The translations under genes were made by a program, and so were the position numbers. A stretch of 64,000 bases of DNA from the NCBI GenBank assembly GCA_032716605.1, contig CM064523.1:39250026-39314025 (forward strand), given 5' to 3'. This document shows, one piece after another, positions 11,005 through 23,000 of the stretch. The first letter of the stretch is position 1. Every line of letters starts with the position of its first letter. The DNA comes from Paralithodes platypus (lineage: Eukaryota; Arthropoda; Malacostraca; Decapoda; Lithodidae). Under the pieces are notes generated by a model. It saw only the letters and a program-made list of their open reading frames with translations, had not been told where the DNA came from and ran no database searches.

Positions 11005-11358
11005 GTGTATATTGTGGATTCAGAGGGTAGCCATTTAGTCATGGCAAAGGCTAAGGTCGTGCCAATCAAGTCCTTTTCTCTCCCTAAATTAGAATTAACT
11101 GCAGTTTTGCGTGCCGCAAGAATAGTTAACTTTGTTGAGGCAGCTTATAAGGATAAACTTAAAATCTCTGAAACCTATGTGTGGAGTGACAGTCAAATTA
11201 CCCTTCACTGGATTAATAGTAAAAAGAAATTATCAGTGTATGTCAATAACCGCATTGACGAGATACATGCCCTAGTCCCGACTGCTCATTTCCGGTATGT
11301 GTCTACCAAAGAGAACCCGAGTGATATGGTATCTCGAGGCGTGTCTGCTAAATGTTAG
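11005..11358 (+). pseudogene. BEL/Pao RNase H segment
   Basis: A 117-residue open segment carries the Pao RNase H signature: a KVVPIKSFSLPKLELTA helix, VWSDSQITLHWI with the catalytic aspartate, and RFRYVST-type ending (here HFRYVSTKENPSDMVSRG). It is one of the better preserved pieces of this copy. It stops at 11358, a little before a SINE insertion. Upstream (10680-11004) the RT-RNase H linker is recognisable but frame-broken. Confidence 0.82.
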
Positions 11359-11419
11359 AGTTCTTCTGCAGTGTGGTGGAATGGGCCTAGTTGGCTACTG
11401 AACCCCGATGAACACCAAG

Positions 11420-11661
11420 CGGCTCGCTTGGTGTAGTGACTAGTGTCTCGGACTTCCACCCAGAAGGCCCGGGTTCGCGCCCACGCTCGGCGCATTAAAG
11501 ATTTTTCACAAGCACTGAGTCGTTACCATCCCACATGAGCAAAGGGATGGGGTAGTAGTACAGGACCCCAATGGAAATACGCCTAATCGGCCTTATTGAG
11601 CTATCCTTAGCTAGCTTAGCATGTGCTAGCTTTAAGAACTATTATTATTATTATTATTATT
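11420..11661 (+). mobile_element. tRNA-derived SINE with (ATT)n tail inside BEL/Pao
   Basis: The head GCTTGGTGTAGTGACTAGTG (A-box-like) and CCCGGGTTCGCGCCC (B-box-like at 11470) are followed by a body of about 150 bp and a tail of (ATT)n at 11641-11661. It lies between the BEL/Pao RNase H and integrase parts, so it entered after the BEL/Pao copy. A CCAAG motif near both edges may be a target duplication, but this is uncertain. Confidence 0.7.
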
Positions 11662-11677
11662 AAATATAGATCTCCAA

Positions 11678-13190
11678 GTGCAGCCTGCTGGTATCGTGAC
11701 ACAAATTGTAGGCACGGTGCCCCAAAACAACACACAGTTATGGGACTGGGTCAGATATAGCAGCTACGAAAAAATGCAGCGTGTTTGGGTATGGGTGATA
11801 CATTTCGTGAAAAATTTGAAGGCAAAAGTAAATGGCCTGCCTCCCACAGGTAGTGCTCATCTCAACGTAAAAGATATTAGAACTGCCGACAATATTCTAC
11901 TAAAGTTGTTCCAACAGGAAAATTATACGTCGAAGTACTCAATATTGGTGAAGGGTGAACAGTCCAGAAACATTATAATTTGCCAGTTAGGACTACACCT
12001 GAAGTGAGATATAATACATTGTGGAGGCTGATTGAGATAGCGGCTATCACAGAAATGTGCAAATACCCAAAACTTCTACCCTCCAACCATCCCTTGACCC
12101 ACCTATTAATAGATAGGTGCCATCAGCTCTGTTGCTATTATGGGGTCGGCCACGTGGTTACCTACATACGCCAAAAATGGTGGACCTCTAAAATCCGGCA
12201 GATGGTGAAAAGAGTACTGCGCAACTCCCTAAAATTTCGTCAGGTACAAGGTAAACTCTACGACAACGCAGGAGTATTCTCTTTACCAGCCCTGCGGACC
12301 ACCCCTGGAGACTCGTATAAGGTCACTGGGGTGGACTATAGTGAAGCAATCCTGATTAATGACTCACCAGTTATGAAGGTTTACATGATCTTATTTACCT
12401 GTGCTGTCACTAGGTCGATACACATTGAAGTAGTCATCAATCTCACATGTGATAGTTTCTCCATGCTTTCAGGTGGTTTTGCAGTTGGCAAGGGTTTCCC
12501 CGGGACATCCTTAGTGACAACGCATCCACGTTTGTTGAGGCCTCTAGGTACCTATCCGATATCTGCAATCACCTTAAGGTTCAGTCTCACCTTGGCAATG
12601 TGCATTGTGAATGGTGGTATATTCCTGCCAGGGCGCCATGGTTCGGCGCTATCTGGGAGAGAGCCATTGGCATTGTCAAGGCGGGACTGAAGAAGGTGTT
12701 GGGACGTGCTCTCATTTCTTTTGAGGAGTTGACAACTCTACTCCTGGAAATCGAGGCAACAGTTAATGACCGTCCTCTTTTTTATGCTTCTGGTGACCTA
12801 GAGGATTCTACCCCAATATCACTCTCGGTGTTGGTACAGGGACATCGGTTATGAGATCTTCTTGAGGAGAATGAAGTAGAGGACGAGATTGAGGACTCGG
12901 ACTACATCAACAAGGATGTTATCTCAGCCAGATACCGGTATATCCGTAAATTGTCGCAGGATATCAGGAGACGCTGGTCTAATGAGTATCTGGTGACGCT
13001 CAGGGAGGCACATAAGAGTAAACTTCGACCAATCAACGGTCAGTGGCCAAGTATCGGTGATGTCGTCACCATCCATGACGAGGGTTCTCGCGCTTTCTGG
13101 AAGTAGGGCCGTATTACCGAATTATTACCCGGACGTGACAGAGAAATCAGAGTGGCTAAAATCTTATTAAGTCTGGCATATTAACGTGGC
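11678..13190 (+). pseudogene. BEL/Pao integrase remnant
   Basis: Segments in two to three frames give the linker before integrase, a zinc-binding region (HQLCCYYGVGHVVTYIRQKWW, then RQVQGKLYDNAG), the core (TGVDYSEAIL with the first D, then the block ARAPWFGAIWERAIGIVKAG at about 12620-12690) and the C-terminal region DYINKDVISARYRYIRKLSQ...RRWSNEYL typical of the Pao C-terminal module. Frameshifts fall near 12005, 12590 and 12855, and a TAG interrupts the last part at about 13104. Non-functional. Confidence 0.8.
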
Positions 13191-13194
13191 CAAC

Positions 13195-14219
13195 TTTTTT
13201 TTTTTCTATGTGATTGAGGGAGGCAAAAGGCAGAACTGCCTATAGCGAGTGCCTCCCCCATAGTTAAAAGAGTGACAGGGCCAAAGTCAAGGGACATTCG
13301 AGCCAAAATGCCTGGACACACTGAGTTTGAAGCAATTTAAGTCATAGGAAGAGGGAAAGACTGATTCTGGGAGAGAGTTCCAGAGCTCAGCTGTTGAGTA
13401 GAAGAAAGTTTGAGAGTAATGTTTCACTCTTGGGTTGGAGAGTTGCACAGAGTAGGGGTGGGATTGAGTTGCAGGACGGGTACCACGTGCCTTACGTAAA
13501 GGAAGTGGTATACACTGGGAAAGCTCTGAGGAACACTGATTATTATAGTAGCGATAGAATAGCGAGAGAGATGCAACATTGCGGCGGAGAAAGAGAGATT
13601 GCAGAGAGTTGGTGAGTGGATGGGAGTTAATGATACGAAAGGCCTTCCTTTCAACTTAGTCTAGGAGAGCAGTGTGAGAGGAACCTCCCCACACATGTGA
13701 ACAATACTCAATACAAGGACGCACTATGAGCAAGAAGCTGTGCAGGGGAAAAGAACCCCCTAAGGCGGTTGAGTACACCCAGCTTCTGGCAGGCTGCCTT
13801 AGCAAGACTGGTAATATGGTCCTTCCAACTGAGATAAGAAGAAAAGGAGACACCAAGAATATTGAGAGAAGATGAAGGATTGATTTTTGTATTGTTGAAG
13901 AATAAGGGAGAGTCCGCTGGGAGTTCCTTACGGGTAGATAGATGGAGAAATTGGGTTTTGGAAGCATTAAAGGTAACAAGGTTTTCTCTGCCCCAATTGG
14001 AGATAGTATTTATGTCATAATTTAAGAGTTCTATGGCTTCATTACGTTTGTCGTTGAGGGATTGCTGGCTGGGGCTTTCTGAAAAACTAATGGAGTAGTG
14101 TAAGGTTGAGTCGTCTGCGTATGAATGGATGGGAATTGAGGTACAGTTGAGGAGATCATTTATAAAAATTTGAAAAAGAATAAGAGATAGGACAGAGCCC
14201 TGAGGAACACCGGAGTTTA
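13195..14219 (-). mobile_element. LINE-A (Jockey-like) copy 1, 3' part
   Basis: The poly(A) end, seen as T10 on the plus strand at 13195, is followed on the minus strand upstream by a decayed RT C-terminal half. Recognisable pieces are GVPQGSVLS, the catalytic SYADDSTLH at about 14115, GRENLVTFNASKTQFLHLS and LSWKDHITSLAKAACQKLGV. Stops and frameshifts are frequent. The 5' truncation at about 14219 is typical of target-primed insertion. The same family occurs again at 29244, 37403, 37745, 40085, 43040/48970 and 53380. Confidence 0.8.
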
Positions 14220-15729
14220 TAATTACCTAATTATCCTAATTATTATAGATAATAATATCTAATTATTATTACTAATTACCTAATAATTACCTAATTTTTA
14301 TATAACTATCCGTTTACACCCTCTAGAAGGGGATATTGATAGCAAAAATGACACCTCGGTGGCCGTAGTAGCATACTTCAAATGATCAACCTGTTGAAGT
14401 ACCAAGTGGACGTCCTTGTCGACAGGCGGCTCAAGCATTCTTCCAATCATGGCGGGATAAATAGCCTCCAGGTTGTTGTAAATGTACAATCTCGGTGGCG
14501 GGAATATGTCATACTCTTACTCCAGGAGCATGGACAGTCTATGTTTAGTTTTAATCTTAAGTTATACGTATAAGTTTGTAGGATTAGGATCGTAATAATA
14601 TGATTTAGTATAAATCGGGAGAACATTAAATTATGTTCTGTATTAGATGTTGGGTAACATATCATTCCTATGAACTTAGGTAATTATAAAAAGGGCAGGA
14701 AAATATCAGATTAAACACATATAAAGATATCACGACATAGTCTGCTGAAATGGTAGAGGATGGTTGGTTGTGGTGGTACTGGTGGCAGTGGTGGATAGTA
14801 GGTGATAACATGGCTGGTGGTGGTTGTGTCATGAAAGGCCGCCAATTTTAGTATGTGCACCGCCCATTGCACATGCCTTCTTTGTTGCAGAAGAACACCT
14901 GTTAGTAAAAAGTGGAGGTAAGAGGGCTTTCTGGTAGCCACATTCGGTCTCCCACGGCCGCTGTCATGTCATCGTGATGTGCGGGAGAGGAACGTGAGGG
15001 CTCCATGACAACTGCTTGATAACTGACTGTGTGGGAGCGACCGTGCTGTGTATTGTGGTGGTATCAAGAGCTGTCATATAGGTCTAGTCACACACCAATT
15101 AGTAGCCACCTGGCTCAATGCGTCGAGGTTTTTGTATGCGTTTGAAATCCCGGCTTCTGAGAGGACGGTCACGGTCATCATCATCATCATCATCAATCTG
15201 GCGCCCCGATTTAGAGGAAGTGCTCAAAAATGATGGCCATGGCAGAAACTGCCTCCAGGCTCCCAGACATGCCTCCACTAACCCAATCCACAGTTCTTGT
15301 GCCATTTCAACTAAGTTGATTATGACCCTTAGCACTGAAGGAGCAGACCCAGAGCAATCCCTCACCCAGATGGCAGTTCCACCACTGTTTTGCTATCATA
15401 TTTACCCCTGTGGAGCCCTGGCTTGAAGCATACCAAGCACAGAGATTTTCTGATGATAGGAACCACTGGTCCACTGCTCCAGAAGCTGATTGCACCGCCA
15501 AAGTAGCGGGCGGTAGGGTCTCTGCATCCCTACGCCAGAGAGAGAAAGGCTGACTTGTGCCAGTGGGCTGTGAGAGTAAGACACAAGAGAACCATGGGGC
15601 ACACCATTATAGCCCCACTGCTTTCACCACTCTAAGGAAAAAAGTTAGAAAAAAGAATGATGAAAAAGGTACAGTCAAACCAGACTATTAGAAGTAGAGG
15701 ACACTAAAAGAGAAAGGTATAAGACAAAG
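14220..15729. other. no recognised gene
   Basis: 14220-14300 is an AT-rich run of ATTACCTAAT-like repeats and 15172-15194 is a short (ATC)n run. The rest has only short open frames without motifs. I see no repeat partner in the window. Confidence 0.4.
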
Positions 15730-16480
15730 GGAGTCTGTGGCAGTGGTGTCTGATTCTCGTGGGTATGATATTAATGAACCTCAGAGTAACTGTGAGAATG
15801 GTGTGGTAGCGTGTGTGATGCAATGTGCTATAGCGAAACCAGTAGTAAGCTTTTCACCCACTGTTGGCTCTCCTGATAGTTACCACACATGTATTTCATC
15901 TGGTACAGTAAAGATGAATTGTTGTGTGAATGAGATGAAAATTCTGAGTGATAAATGGGCCTAACGCACATTCTTGTAGAATCCTAACCCTGGTTTAAGT
16001 CTAACTGACGACCATGTTGTGTTGAGGAGTGCTGGTGGACCTTTTTCTGTTCCCCTAGCTCAGGTGGACCTAGAATGCGATTCGTTAAAGTGTAAAGCCT
16101 GTGTAGGCCTGGCAGAGGAACTGCCTGTACCAGGTGTGAGTCTCCTTTTGGGTAACGGTTTCGCGGGGAATCAGGTAAATCCGACCCGGTCCTGTCATTC
16201 ACCCTTGTTGATGAGTCCCTGACTGGTGTGGTCAATAAGGAGATACTTGTGACTTTCCCATTATGTGCAGTCACAAGGTCCACGACAGCACCCTCTGAGC
16301 ACAATATACCTCCTGATGCTCCTTCCTCTGTAACTTTGACCGGGAGTGAGGATGAGATGAGTGGGGAGGTGGGGAATGATGTTTCAACCTAGCCTTGATA
16401 CTGTGAATCTGTCCTCTGTAACTTCAACAAGAGTGTGAGGATGAGATGAATGGTATGGGTGACTTGGATGGTGCTCCAAC
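15730..16480 (+). pseudogene. relic of a Gypsy gag/protease region
   Basis: Two open stretches (15737-15964 and 15990-16222) carry a diverged version of the block after Gypsy proteases: VDLECDSLKCKACVGLAEEL, then PVPGVSLLLGNGFAGNQV. The left element in this window has the equivalent CLPVEGVDLLLGNDFA at the same place. A CAVTRS motif follows at about 16270, again as in the left element. No intact DTG is seen. The relic ends where the TIR element begins at 16484. Confidence 0.65.
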
Positions 16481-17572
16481 TTAAGGTCGTTGCACACTGA
16501 CACGAAATCCCCTCCAGGCGAGTTCACGACTCAAAATTTCAGCCTGATACGGCGAATCGGCAACTTAATCGTGAATATGGGAAATTAGCCGTGGGCGACT
16601 CTCACGGTCCAAGTGATGCATCGGGGGACAATACGAGATTTTGACCTGTTCAAAAGTTCGCGGGAATCCCCCAGCAACTATCTGAGACTGGTCTTCATCG
16701 CAAACTCGCCGTTTCAAATTTGTGTGGTCCGTATCAAAGACGTATGACCCGTATCAAAGTCATATGGTCCGTATCAAAGACGTATGGTCCTCCCCAGTCC
16801 ACCAAACCTCATCAATAGAAACACCGCACCACGAGGACGAGAAAATCTAGTGAGAGTTGATGTACACTGTACACTAATGAATAAATAAAAATTTAAAAAG
16901 AGAATAACATGTTCCATTATTCCCATACACAATTACATAGTTTTATTTTTATGTAGATTGACAAATATAAATAGAATAAAAATGAGTCAGACATGGTGGA
17001 AAACTTGATTGAAGGTATAACATATGAATGAACAATATATATAGGTATGAAATACAATTAAATCCATAATAAGTAAATAATAAATGATACACAAATGAAG
17101 ACAAAGTAAAATAAACAAGAATGAAGGTATGCTATATAAACTGACCAATATATAATGAATTAAATAATAAATATATAATACAATGAAGATGTATACAAAA
17201 AAAGAATGAGGGCATAATATATAATTGAACAATATAATTATATAAGTATAATCAATAATAAACTATATCTATAATTCAATAAATAGGTTATGAAAACAAA
17301 TATATTAAAAGATATACTGAAACAAAAGGAATAATATACAGTATAATTGAATATTACAGTATACTGTATATAGGTATAATCTATAATAAAATATATCTAT
17401 ACTAAAATAAATAGTTGCAGACTGTGTGATTGATGGTCAGGCATGCCCCTTTTGTACCTTGACAAGCCATCGGTTGGGGAGGGGATGTACGCAGCCACAT
17501 TCCGTACCCCCAGCGTGTGCGCGAAAATGTAAGCCTCCCTTGGCCCCGCCCCCCGTTGCGTTACAGCCAGGT

Positions 17573-17642
17573 CACTCGTAGCTCAGTCAGTAGAGCTCTC
17601 GCCTGGCACCCAGAAATCCTGTGTTCGATCCCACTCGAGATT
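17573..17642 (+). repeat. tRNA-like fragment (pseudo-tRNA or SINE head)
   Basis: GTAGCTCAGTCAGTAGAGC resembles a tRNA D-arm and GTGTTCGATCCCAC a T-arm. The T stem and anticodon stem do not pair properly, so it is not a functional tRNA gene. Confidence 0.55.
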
Positions 17643-17716
17643 TAGTGTATTTTTATATTTTTATTTTGTTATTTGTGTTATATTATATATTATATTATAT
17701 TATATTATATTATATT

Positions 17717-17742
17717 AGGGTTAGGTTAGGTTAAGTTAGGTT
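17717..17742 (+). repeat. short interstitial TTAGG run
   Basis: TTAGGG-TTAGG-TTAGG-TTAAG-TTAGG directly precedes the TTAA of a MITE. TTAGG is the arthropod telomere motif, but five imperfect units next to a (TATTA)n run could be chance. Confidence 0.4.
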
Positions 17743-17964
17743 AACCCTCTCACGACCATATGACGCACATGTTGCCAGATTAGCAATAAGAAATAGAGTT
17801 ATCTCACTCTTATAATTACCTCTCCAAAATTAGTTTTCTGCCCACAACTAACTCCAGAGGTTAAATTAACTAAACTAAAGGTTTCTAAATACCCCTGATG
17901 GTAACAAAGGATTTAAAGTATCCCTAATAGGCTCAAAATTGTGTCAAGAACGTGAGAGGGTTAA
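17741..17964 (-). mobile_element. TTAA-flanked MITE, family 2, copy 2
   Basis: It begins TTAACCCTCTCACG and ends CGTGAGAGGGTTAA like copy 1 at 7729, but the body matches copy 1 in reverse orientation. It sits in an AT repeat inside the 16484-18295 TIR element and is therefore younger than it. Confidence 0.8.
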
Positions 17965-18303
17965 TCTAATATAATATAATATTTGTAGATTTTGGGCAGT
18001 GGGCGGGGCCGCGCATGCGCAGGGGGTAAGGAAAGTGGCTCTACGTACAGACCCTCCCGCTTCCACGTCTCACGGCTAAGTTACGATGCTCAAATATAAT
18101 TCTTCCGAGTTGTATCGCAGTCTTCTGGGTCTTATCTTTTCCGTGGATATGTTAGTGTACCCTTTGCACTACTTTTCTTATCACCCACGGCTAATTTACG
18201 ATATCCACAAATATGTTGCCGATTCGCCGTATCAGGATGAAATTTCGAGTCGTGAACTCGTCTGGAGGGGCTTTCGTGTCAGTGTGCAACGACCTATAGC
18301 CTA

Positions 18304-18549
18304 GTCCCGAAAGTAATCCTGCTATTGTGTTCATGACCGATTTTAAAGACAATATTTTTCCTCCAAACTGTCCTAGTGGCCTCGTATACATGCACCGTGA
18401 TGGAGCATGTAATTATTTGTTTGCCAGTGGTTTGAGTGAAGACAAAAATGTGAATGAAATTGGCAATTGTTGTGATCTGAATGATGTGTTATGATGGAGA
18501 TGGCGACCCACGTGTAATTATGACTGATAATGATGGCATTTGGGATGTC
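18304..18549 (+). pseudogene. unidentified reading frame, left half, split by the LTR element
   Basis: A coding-like stretch (PAIVFMTDFKDNIFPPNC... and, after a frameshift near 18497, DGDPRVIMTDNDGIWDV) runs to the target duplication. It continues in the same frame in the DNA after the LTR element at 26173. I do not recognise the protein; it may belong to the old Gypsy relic that ends at 16480. Confidence 0.5.
18545..18549. other. target-site duplication ATGTC (partner 26168-26172)
   Basis: ATGTC lies immediately outside both LTRs. Five base pairs is the usual Ty3/Gypsy target duplication size. Confidence 0.92.
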
Positions 18550-19284
18550 TGTAATATGTCGCCTCCCTGATTTGTATATAAATTGGGCCACTAAGATAAA
18601 GGATCTCGTAGGAAAATATTCCTTAATTAATTACCCGGGATACAAATCAAAGACACGCCTATCCAATATATTTATACCGATCGTTACAGTATATTTTGTT
18701 GTTCGGCCAGCTTACAGGATTAACGGTGTGTATATATATAGATTTATGTAGATATATAAAGGCTGTTCAATTATTGACGCGATGGGACTATGTTATTAGA
18801 AAACTGTTATTTAACAATTAACAATGATAAATTAAACAAACATTCTATTAAAACGGTTTATTGAATAAAAGACACAAATTGATGAAAATGAATCCGAAAA
18901 TTACGTTCACACACCACTCGCTCCTTCTATCCAAATGTTTAACTAACTTAATTAACCCCTCTAATTTAATTAACTAGAGCCTTGACTGAGCCACACTCAG
19001 TCAAACTCGCTCCTAAAATTACCCGTCACTAATCTGATACCACTAGCCTAACGGGAGTCCTATATACCAGGCAAAACAATTAACCCTCCCTTGAATTTAC
19101 CCTAACCGCATATTAATGACCGCGTCTAGCACATCAGATTACTTATATAATAACACTGTATACTAACCTTTACACATGGTCGAAGGAGGGTGCCGCATCA
19201 CCCTGGTCGCCACTCCACACTCACAAGCACTTCACTCGCTGGCACCAACTGGGGGACTAAGGACTGCGTTCACCTCTCGTGCTT

Positions 19285-19292
19285 TATTTATA
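19285..19292 (-). promoter_or_regulatory. TATA box, 3' LTR copy
   Basis: TATAAATA on the minus strand within GGGTATAAATAAAG, identical to the 5' LTR copy at 25941-25948. Confidence 0.7.
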
Positions 19293-19356
19293 CCCTCGGT
19301 TTGGAACAAGCGTATGCTTGGAGAATTGGCGGGAAAAGGAAAGAACATCTAGGACC

Positions 19357-19394
19357 TTCTCGAACCTTCTCGAAGGTCCGAGAACCTTCTTGAC
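19357..19394 (-). promoter_or_regulatory. heat-shock element array, 3' LTR copy
   Basis: Alternating pentamer cores at exact 5-bp steps: TTC 19357, GAA 19362, TTC 19367, GAA 19372, TCC 19377, GAA 19382, TTC 19387, GAC 19392. Six are perfect and two have one mismatch. The LTR pair keeps every one of them unchanged. Confidence 0.75.
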
Positions 19395-19510
19395 CAAAGT
19401 TACTGACCGCACGTCCCCACCCCCTCTTCTCTCTCTCTATACTCTCCCCGCACCCCCCTCGACTCTCTAATATGTCTAGCTATATCTATCTCAGGCACGA
19501 TTCCGTGACA

Positions 19511-19522
19511 TCCCTCCCCACT
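19511..19522 (-). other. polypurine tract
   Basis: The minus strand reads AGTGGGGAGGGA directly before the 3' LTR, the expected plus-strand primer site. Confidence 0.85.
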
Positions 19523-20060
19523 AAAATTGATTTTACTCCGTTAAAATCACCTAGCGTCATTCACAGTGTTTTCCATACTGTAGTGTGAGTCTAACAGTCA
19601 CTGGAGCACGCAATGGTCCCCCTTGAGTAGAAAAACCCCTCTACATTTACGTTAAAATTACACTGAAAGGGGAAAACTCCTGAGTTCGCATTTTTGGCCA
19701 GCGACAAGGTCCTGGTGGCAATGCACCTAGTGAGGTTTAACTCTAGTGGCAAACCCACTCATTTACAATGACAAACTAGCTGAGCTACTGTTATGTGAGG
19801 AGATGTCTGAATACATGGTGTACTTGGGATATTCGTGGGTAAATGGGAGTAGTAATGTCTTATCTGAATACGGTGATTTTCCCGGTTATCCGGGATTTGA
19901 TGTGGGGATCCTTGGTTGTAGGTGCTTGGTCTGATTCTTGGTCTGCTCAGCGTTGCGTCTCGCCAGCTCGCCTGGACAACTCATTCCTGTAATATAAGTG
20001 GGCGGCAGATCATTGTTCTAAAAAAAATTCCCAACCCTCTCATATGCACCTACAAGCTAC
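19523..20060 (-). other. pol-to-PPT 3' untranslated region
   Basis: About 540 bp between the pol stop and the polypurine tract. No env-like or other frame with motifs was found. Confidence 0.6.
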
Positions 20061-23000
20061 TTACTTCCGATCCTCTGCATCATTAGTCAACCGTGACAAC
20101 CAATCAGCACCGACATTGTTACTACCCTTAATGTACCTTACAACGAAGCTGAACTGCTGCAGGAAAAGCGTCCACCTCATGAGTCTGGAATTGGCATTCC
20201 TCGAGGTCTTGAGGCTTGTCAGAGGCATATGATCAGTCTCGAGCGTGAACTCCCCTCCGAACAAATAGAAGTAGTATTTCTTGACCCCTTCGACCACCGC
20301 CAACAATTCCAGCTCCACCGTGCTGTAATTCAGCTCAGCTCCCTTGAGTCGCCTACTGTGGTATGCAACGGGGAATAACTCTCCATCTTCCTCCTGCATC
20401 AGGACCGCCCCCACTGCATCCTGTGAAGCATCAGTCCTTAGAATGAATGGTTTCTTGAAGTCTGCCAACTTCAGGATAGGTTCCTTGCAGAGTTGAGTCT
20501 TTAGTGCGTTGAAAGCCTCTTGCTGTTCCGTACCCCACGGAACTCTGTTTTCAGCATGCTTCTTTAGTAAGTCGTACAACGGAGTAGCCAACGCAGCAAA
20601 ATGTGGAATGAACTCCCTGTAGTAGCCGGCAAGTCCCAAGAATGACCGAACCTGCTTCTTTGTAGTGGGCCTAGGAGCATCGCGAATCTTAGAGATCTTA
20701 TCACCCTGACAGCCGCATTGACCATCCCCAACCACATGTCCTAGGTACTGCACCCGTTTCTGGCCCACTTCACACTTGCTAGGTTTCACCTTCAAGTTGT
20801 ACTCCTGCAACCTAGACAAGACCTTCTCCAGAATTGACATGTGCTCTCTGAAAGACTGTGAGTGAACAAGAACATCATCAACAAAGACCTCCACACCAGG
20901 TATGTCTCGCAGGACCTGACGCATCATACGGTTAAACACTGCCGGCGAATTCATAAGACCGAAAGGCAACACAGTGTACTGGTACAGCCCGTCTGGCGTA
21001 CCAAAAGCGGTGATCTTGCGGCTAGCTGGATCCAGAGGTATCTGGAAGAACCCCTTGGTGAGATCTAGTTTGGAAAAGATCGTTGAACCTGCAAGCCTGG
21101 CAAAGATGGCACGGAGGTCGCACATAGGTTCCGCATCAACCCTTGTCAAAGCATTCAGCCGACGGTAATCCCCACAGATGCGTACACCGCCCTCCTTCTT
21201 CTTGACAACCACCATCGGACTACAATATTGAGAAGAGGATTTCTCTATGATACCTGCTAACTCCATTTCCCTGATCTCCTTCTGGACTTGGTCGTGCAGA
21301 CGGAGCGGAATGGGATACGGCTTTACTCGTACCGGAACCGAACTGGTCAGCTCAATTGCTTGACTCTCGACTCGTGCGATTCCGGGCCTATGCGAGAAAA
21401 CGCCCCTGTACTTACCAAGGAGAGAATCCAATTCCCGCCCCTCATGACTTGACAACTCAGCGCCCCGACGAACCTGTGAGAGACCTTCCTCTTGCCCTAG
21501 CTGGACTGTCTCGGGACCATCACCATCAACTTCGGAGCTTACTGCCGCTGCTGCTGTGATATGACCCTCCCCACTAGTATAGTGGCCCCTCACTAGATCT
21601 ATGGCTTCCGCCATCTCGGGAGTAGCAACCTGCCGCCTCCACGAGCCTTCCATCATCGCAGCTCCACTCACTTCTCTCGTGTGGTACTCCTTAAGCATGT
21701 TGATGTGGAATCTCTTCTTGTGATTCCCGACCTGAACAATGTAGTTTACATCCGACATTCTGTCTATGACCGTATATGGACCCTTCCATTGGGCCAGCAG
21801 TTTGTTATGAGCAGTGGGCAGAAGGAGCAAGCACTTGCTACCTGGCTCCAATCTGCGCACCTTCGCCTTCTTATCGAAGTAAGACTTCTGCACCTCTCTC
21901 GCCTTTGTCAGCTCGACTTTGGCTAGTTCACATGTTGACTTCAACCTTTCAGCCAGATCGAGAACATAGGTGTAAGTGGTCTTCACTTCCTCGCTGGGCT
22001 CGTCACCGTCCCAAAGCTCTCGCAACACCTGCAATGGACCCCGGACTGTCCTACCATACACAAGCTCGAAAGGAGAGAACTTCAGCGAACTCTGGGGAGC
22101 CTCCCGGTATGCAAAGAGCAACGGAGCAATGAACCTAGGCCACTCCTTTGGTTGGTTGGCTGTCATCCGCCGCAGCATCTTCTTGAGTGTCCCGTTGAAG
22201 CGCTCGACCAGCCCGTTACATTGTGGGTGGTACGGAGTCGTCTTCAGACCCTTCACAGACAGCAACCTGAGTACTTCCCCCATCATTGCAGAGGTGAACT
22301 GCGTCCCTCTGTCAGACAGTATTTGCTTGGAGATCCCTACTCGACAGAAGACCTCCAACATTGCCTCGGCAACAGTTGTAGTCTCGATATTCTTCAGAGC
22401 GACCGTCTCTGGCCACCTCGTTCCGAAATCGACTAGCGTGAGGATGAATCGGGACCCATCACTGGCTCTAGGGTGAATGGGACCCACAATGTCCACCCCT
22501 AACTGCTCAAAGGGTGTTGTGATGACAGGCAACGGACTCAAAGGTGCGGGCTTGACTCGACCTCGGTCGCAGGTCTTCTGGCACACGTCACAGGAGCGAA
22601 TCCATCTGCGGACATCGCTCGCGATCCCAGGCCAATAAAACTGCGCCTGAACCCTATCCTTTGTCTTCTGCCTGCCCATGTGACCTCCAAGGCTACCCTC
22701 ATGGCCCATCCTGAGGATGGCTGTCCTATACTTCAAGGGAACCACAAACTGCCACTGCTCCTCAGAGTGAGGGTACTGCACTACACGGTAGATCCGACCT
22801 CCCTTCTCTGCAATCCATGACTTACGCCCCTTATCACCTTCAACGACAGCCTCACCAAGCTTTGCCCTAACACTTGCCAAGGATGCGTCTTGCTGCTCAT
22901 GGACAACATCCTGACTCTCCGCGAGCTCTGAGGAAGTCGTAACCGCCAGCGGCTTCGGGTCTTTCCGTGCCTTGGCTACGCCCCTAGTGACTGCTGCGGC

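Larger units (their letters stand above)
9822..13190 (+). mobile_element. degenerate BEL/Pao LTR retrotransposon (pol region)
   Basis: Order on the plus strand: RT, RNase H, integrase with its C-terminal region, all typical of BEL/Pao by motif. The coding line is broken by several frameshifts and stops and by a SINE at 11420-11661, and its 3' end meets the poly(T) end of an inserted LINE-A copy. No LTR, gag or protease was recognised. This is an old, inactive copy. Confidence 0.85.
16484..18295. mobile_element. 1.8-kb DNA element with about 105-bp terminal inverted repeats
   Basis: The left end (AGGTCGTTGCACACTGACAC...) and the reverse complement of the right end agree over 16484-16588 and 18185-18295 with only a few mismatches. 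The inside has no transposase frame: an AT-rich block (16860-17420), three copies of about 21 bp around GTCCGTATCAAAGACGTATG (16731-16790), a tRNA-like fragment and a nested MITE. The flanks read ...CTTA and ATAG..., so no clear target duplication. The superfamily (hAT, P or Harbinger/ISL2EU) is undecided. Confidence 0.75.
18550..19510 (-). repeat. 3' LTR of the complete element (961 bp)
   Basis: Starts TGTAATATGTCGCC and ends CACGATTCCGTGACA on the plus strand. It matches 25210-26167 with about 1% difference, including a 4-bp TA-repeat indel and a 7-bp indel near 19217. Confidence 0.95.

Noticed and set aside
17573..17642. Functional tRNA gene
   Set aside because: T-stem and anticodon stem do not pair; called a tRNA-like fragment.
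17717..17742. Telomere or subtelomere
   Set aside because: Only five imperfect TTAGG-like units next to another AT repeat; not evidence of a chromosome end.
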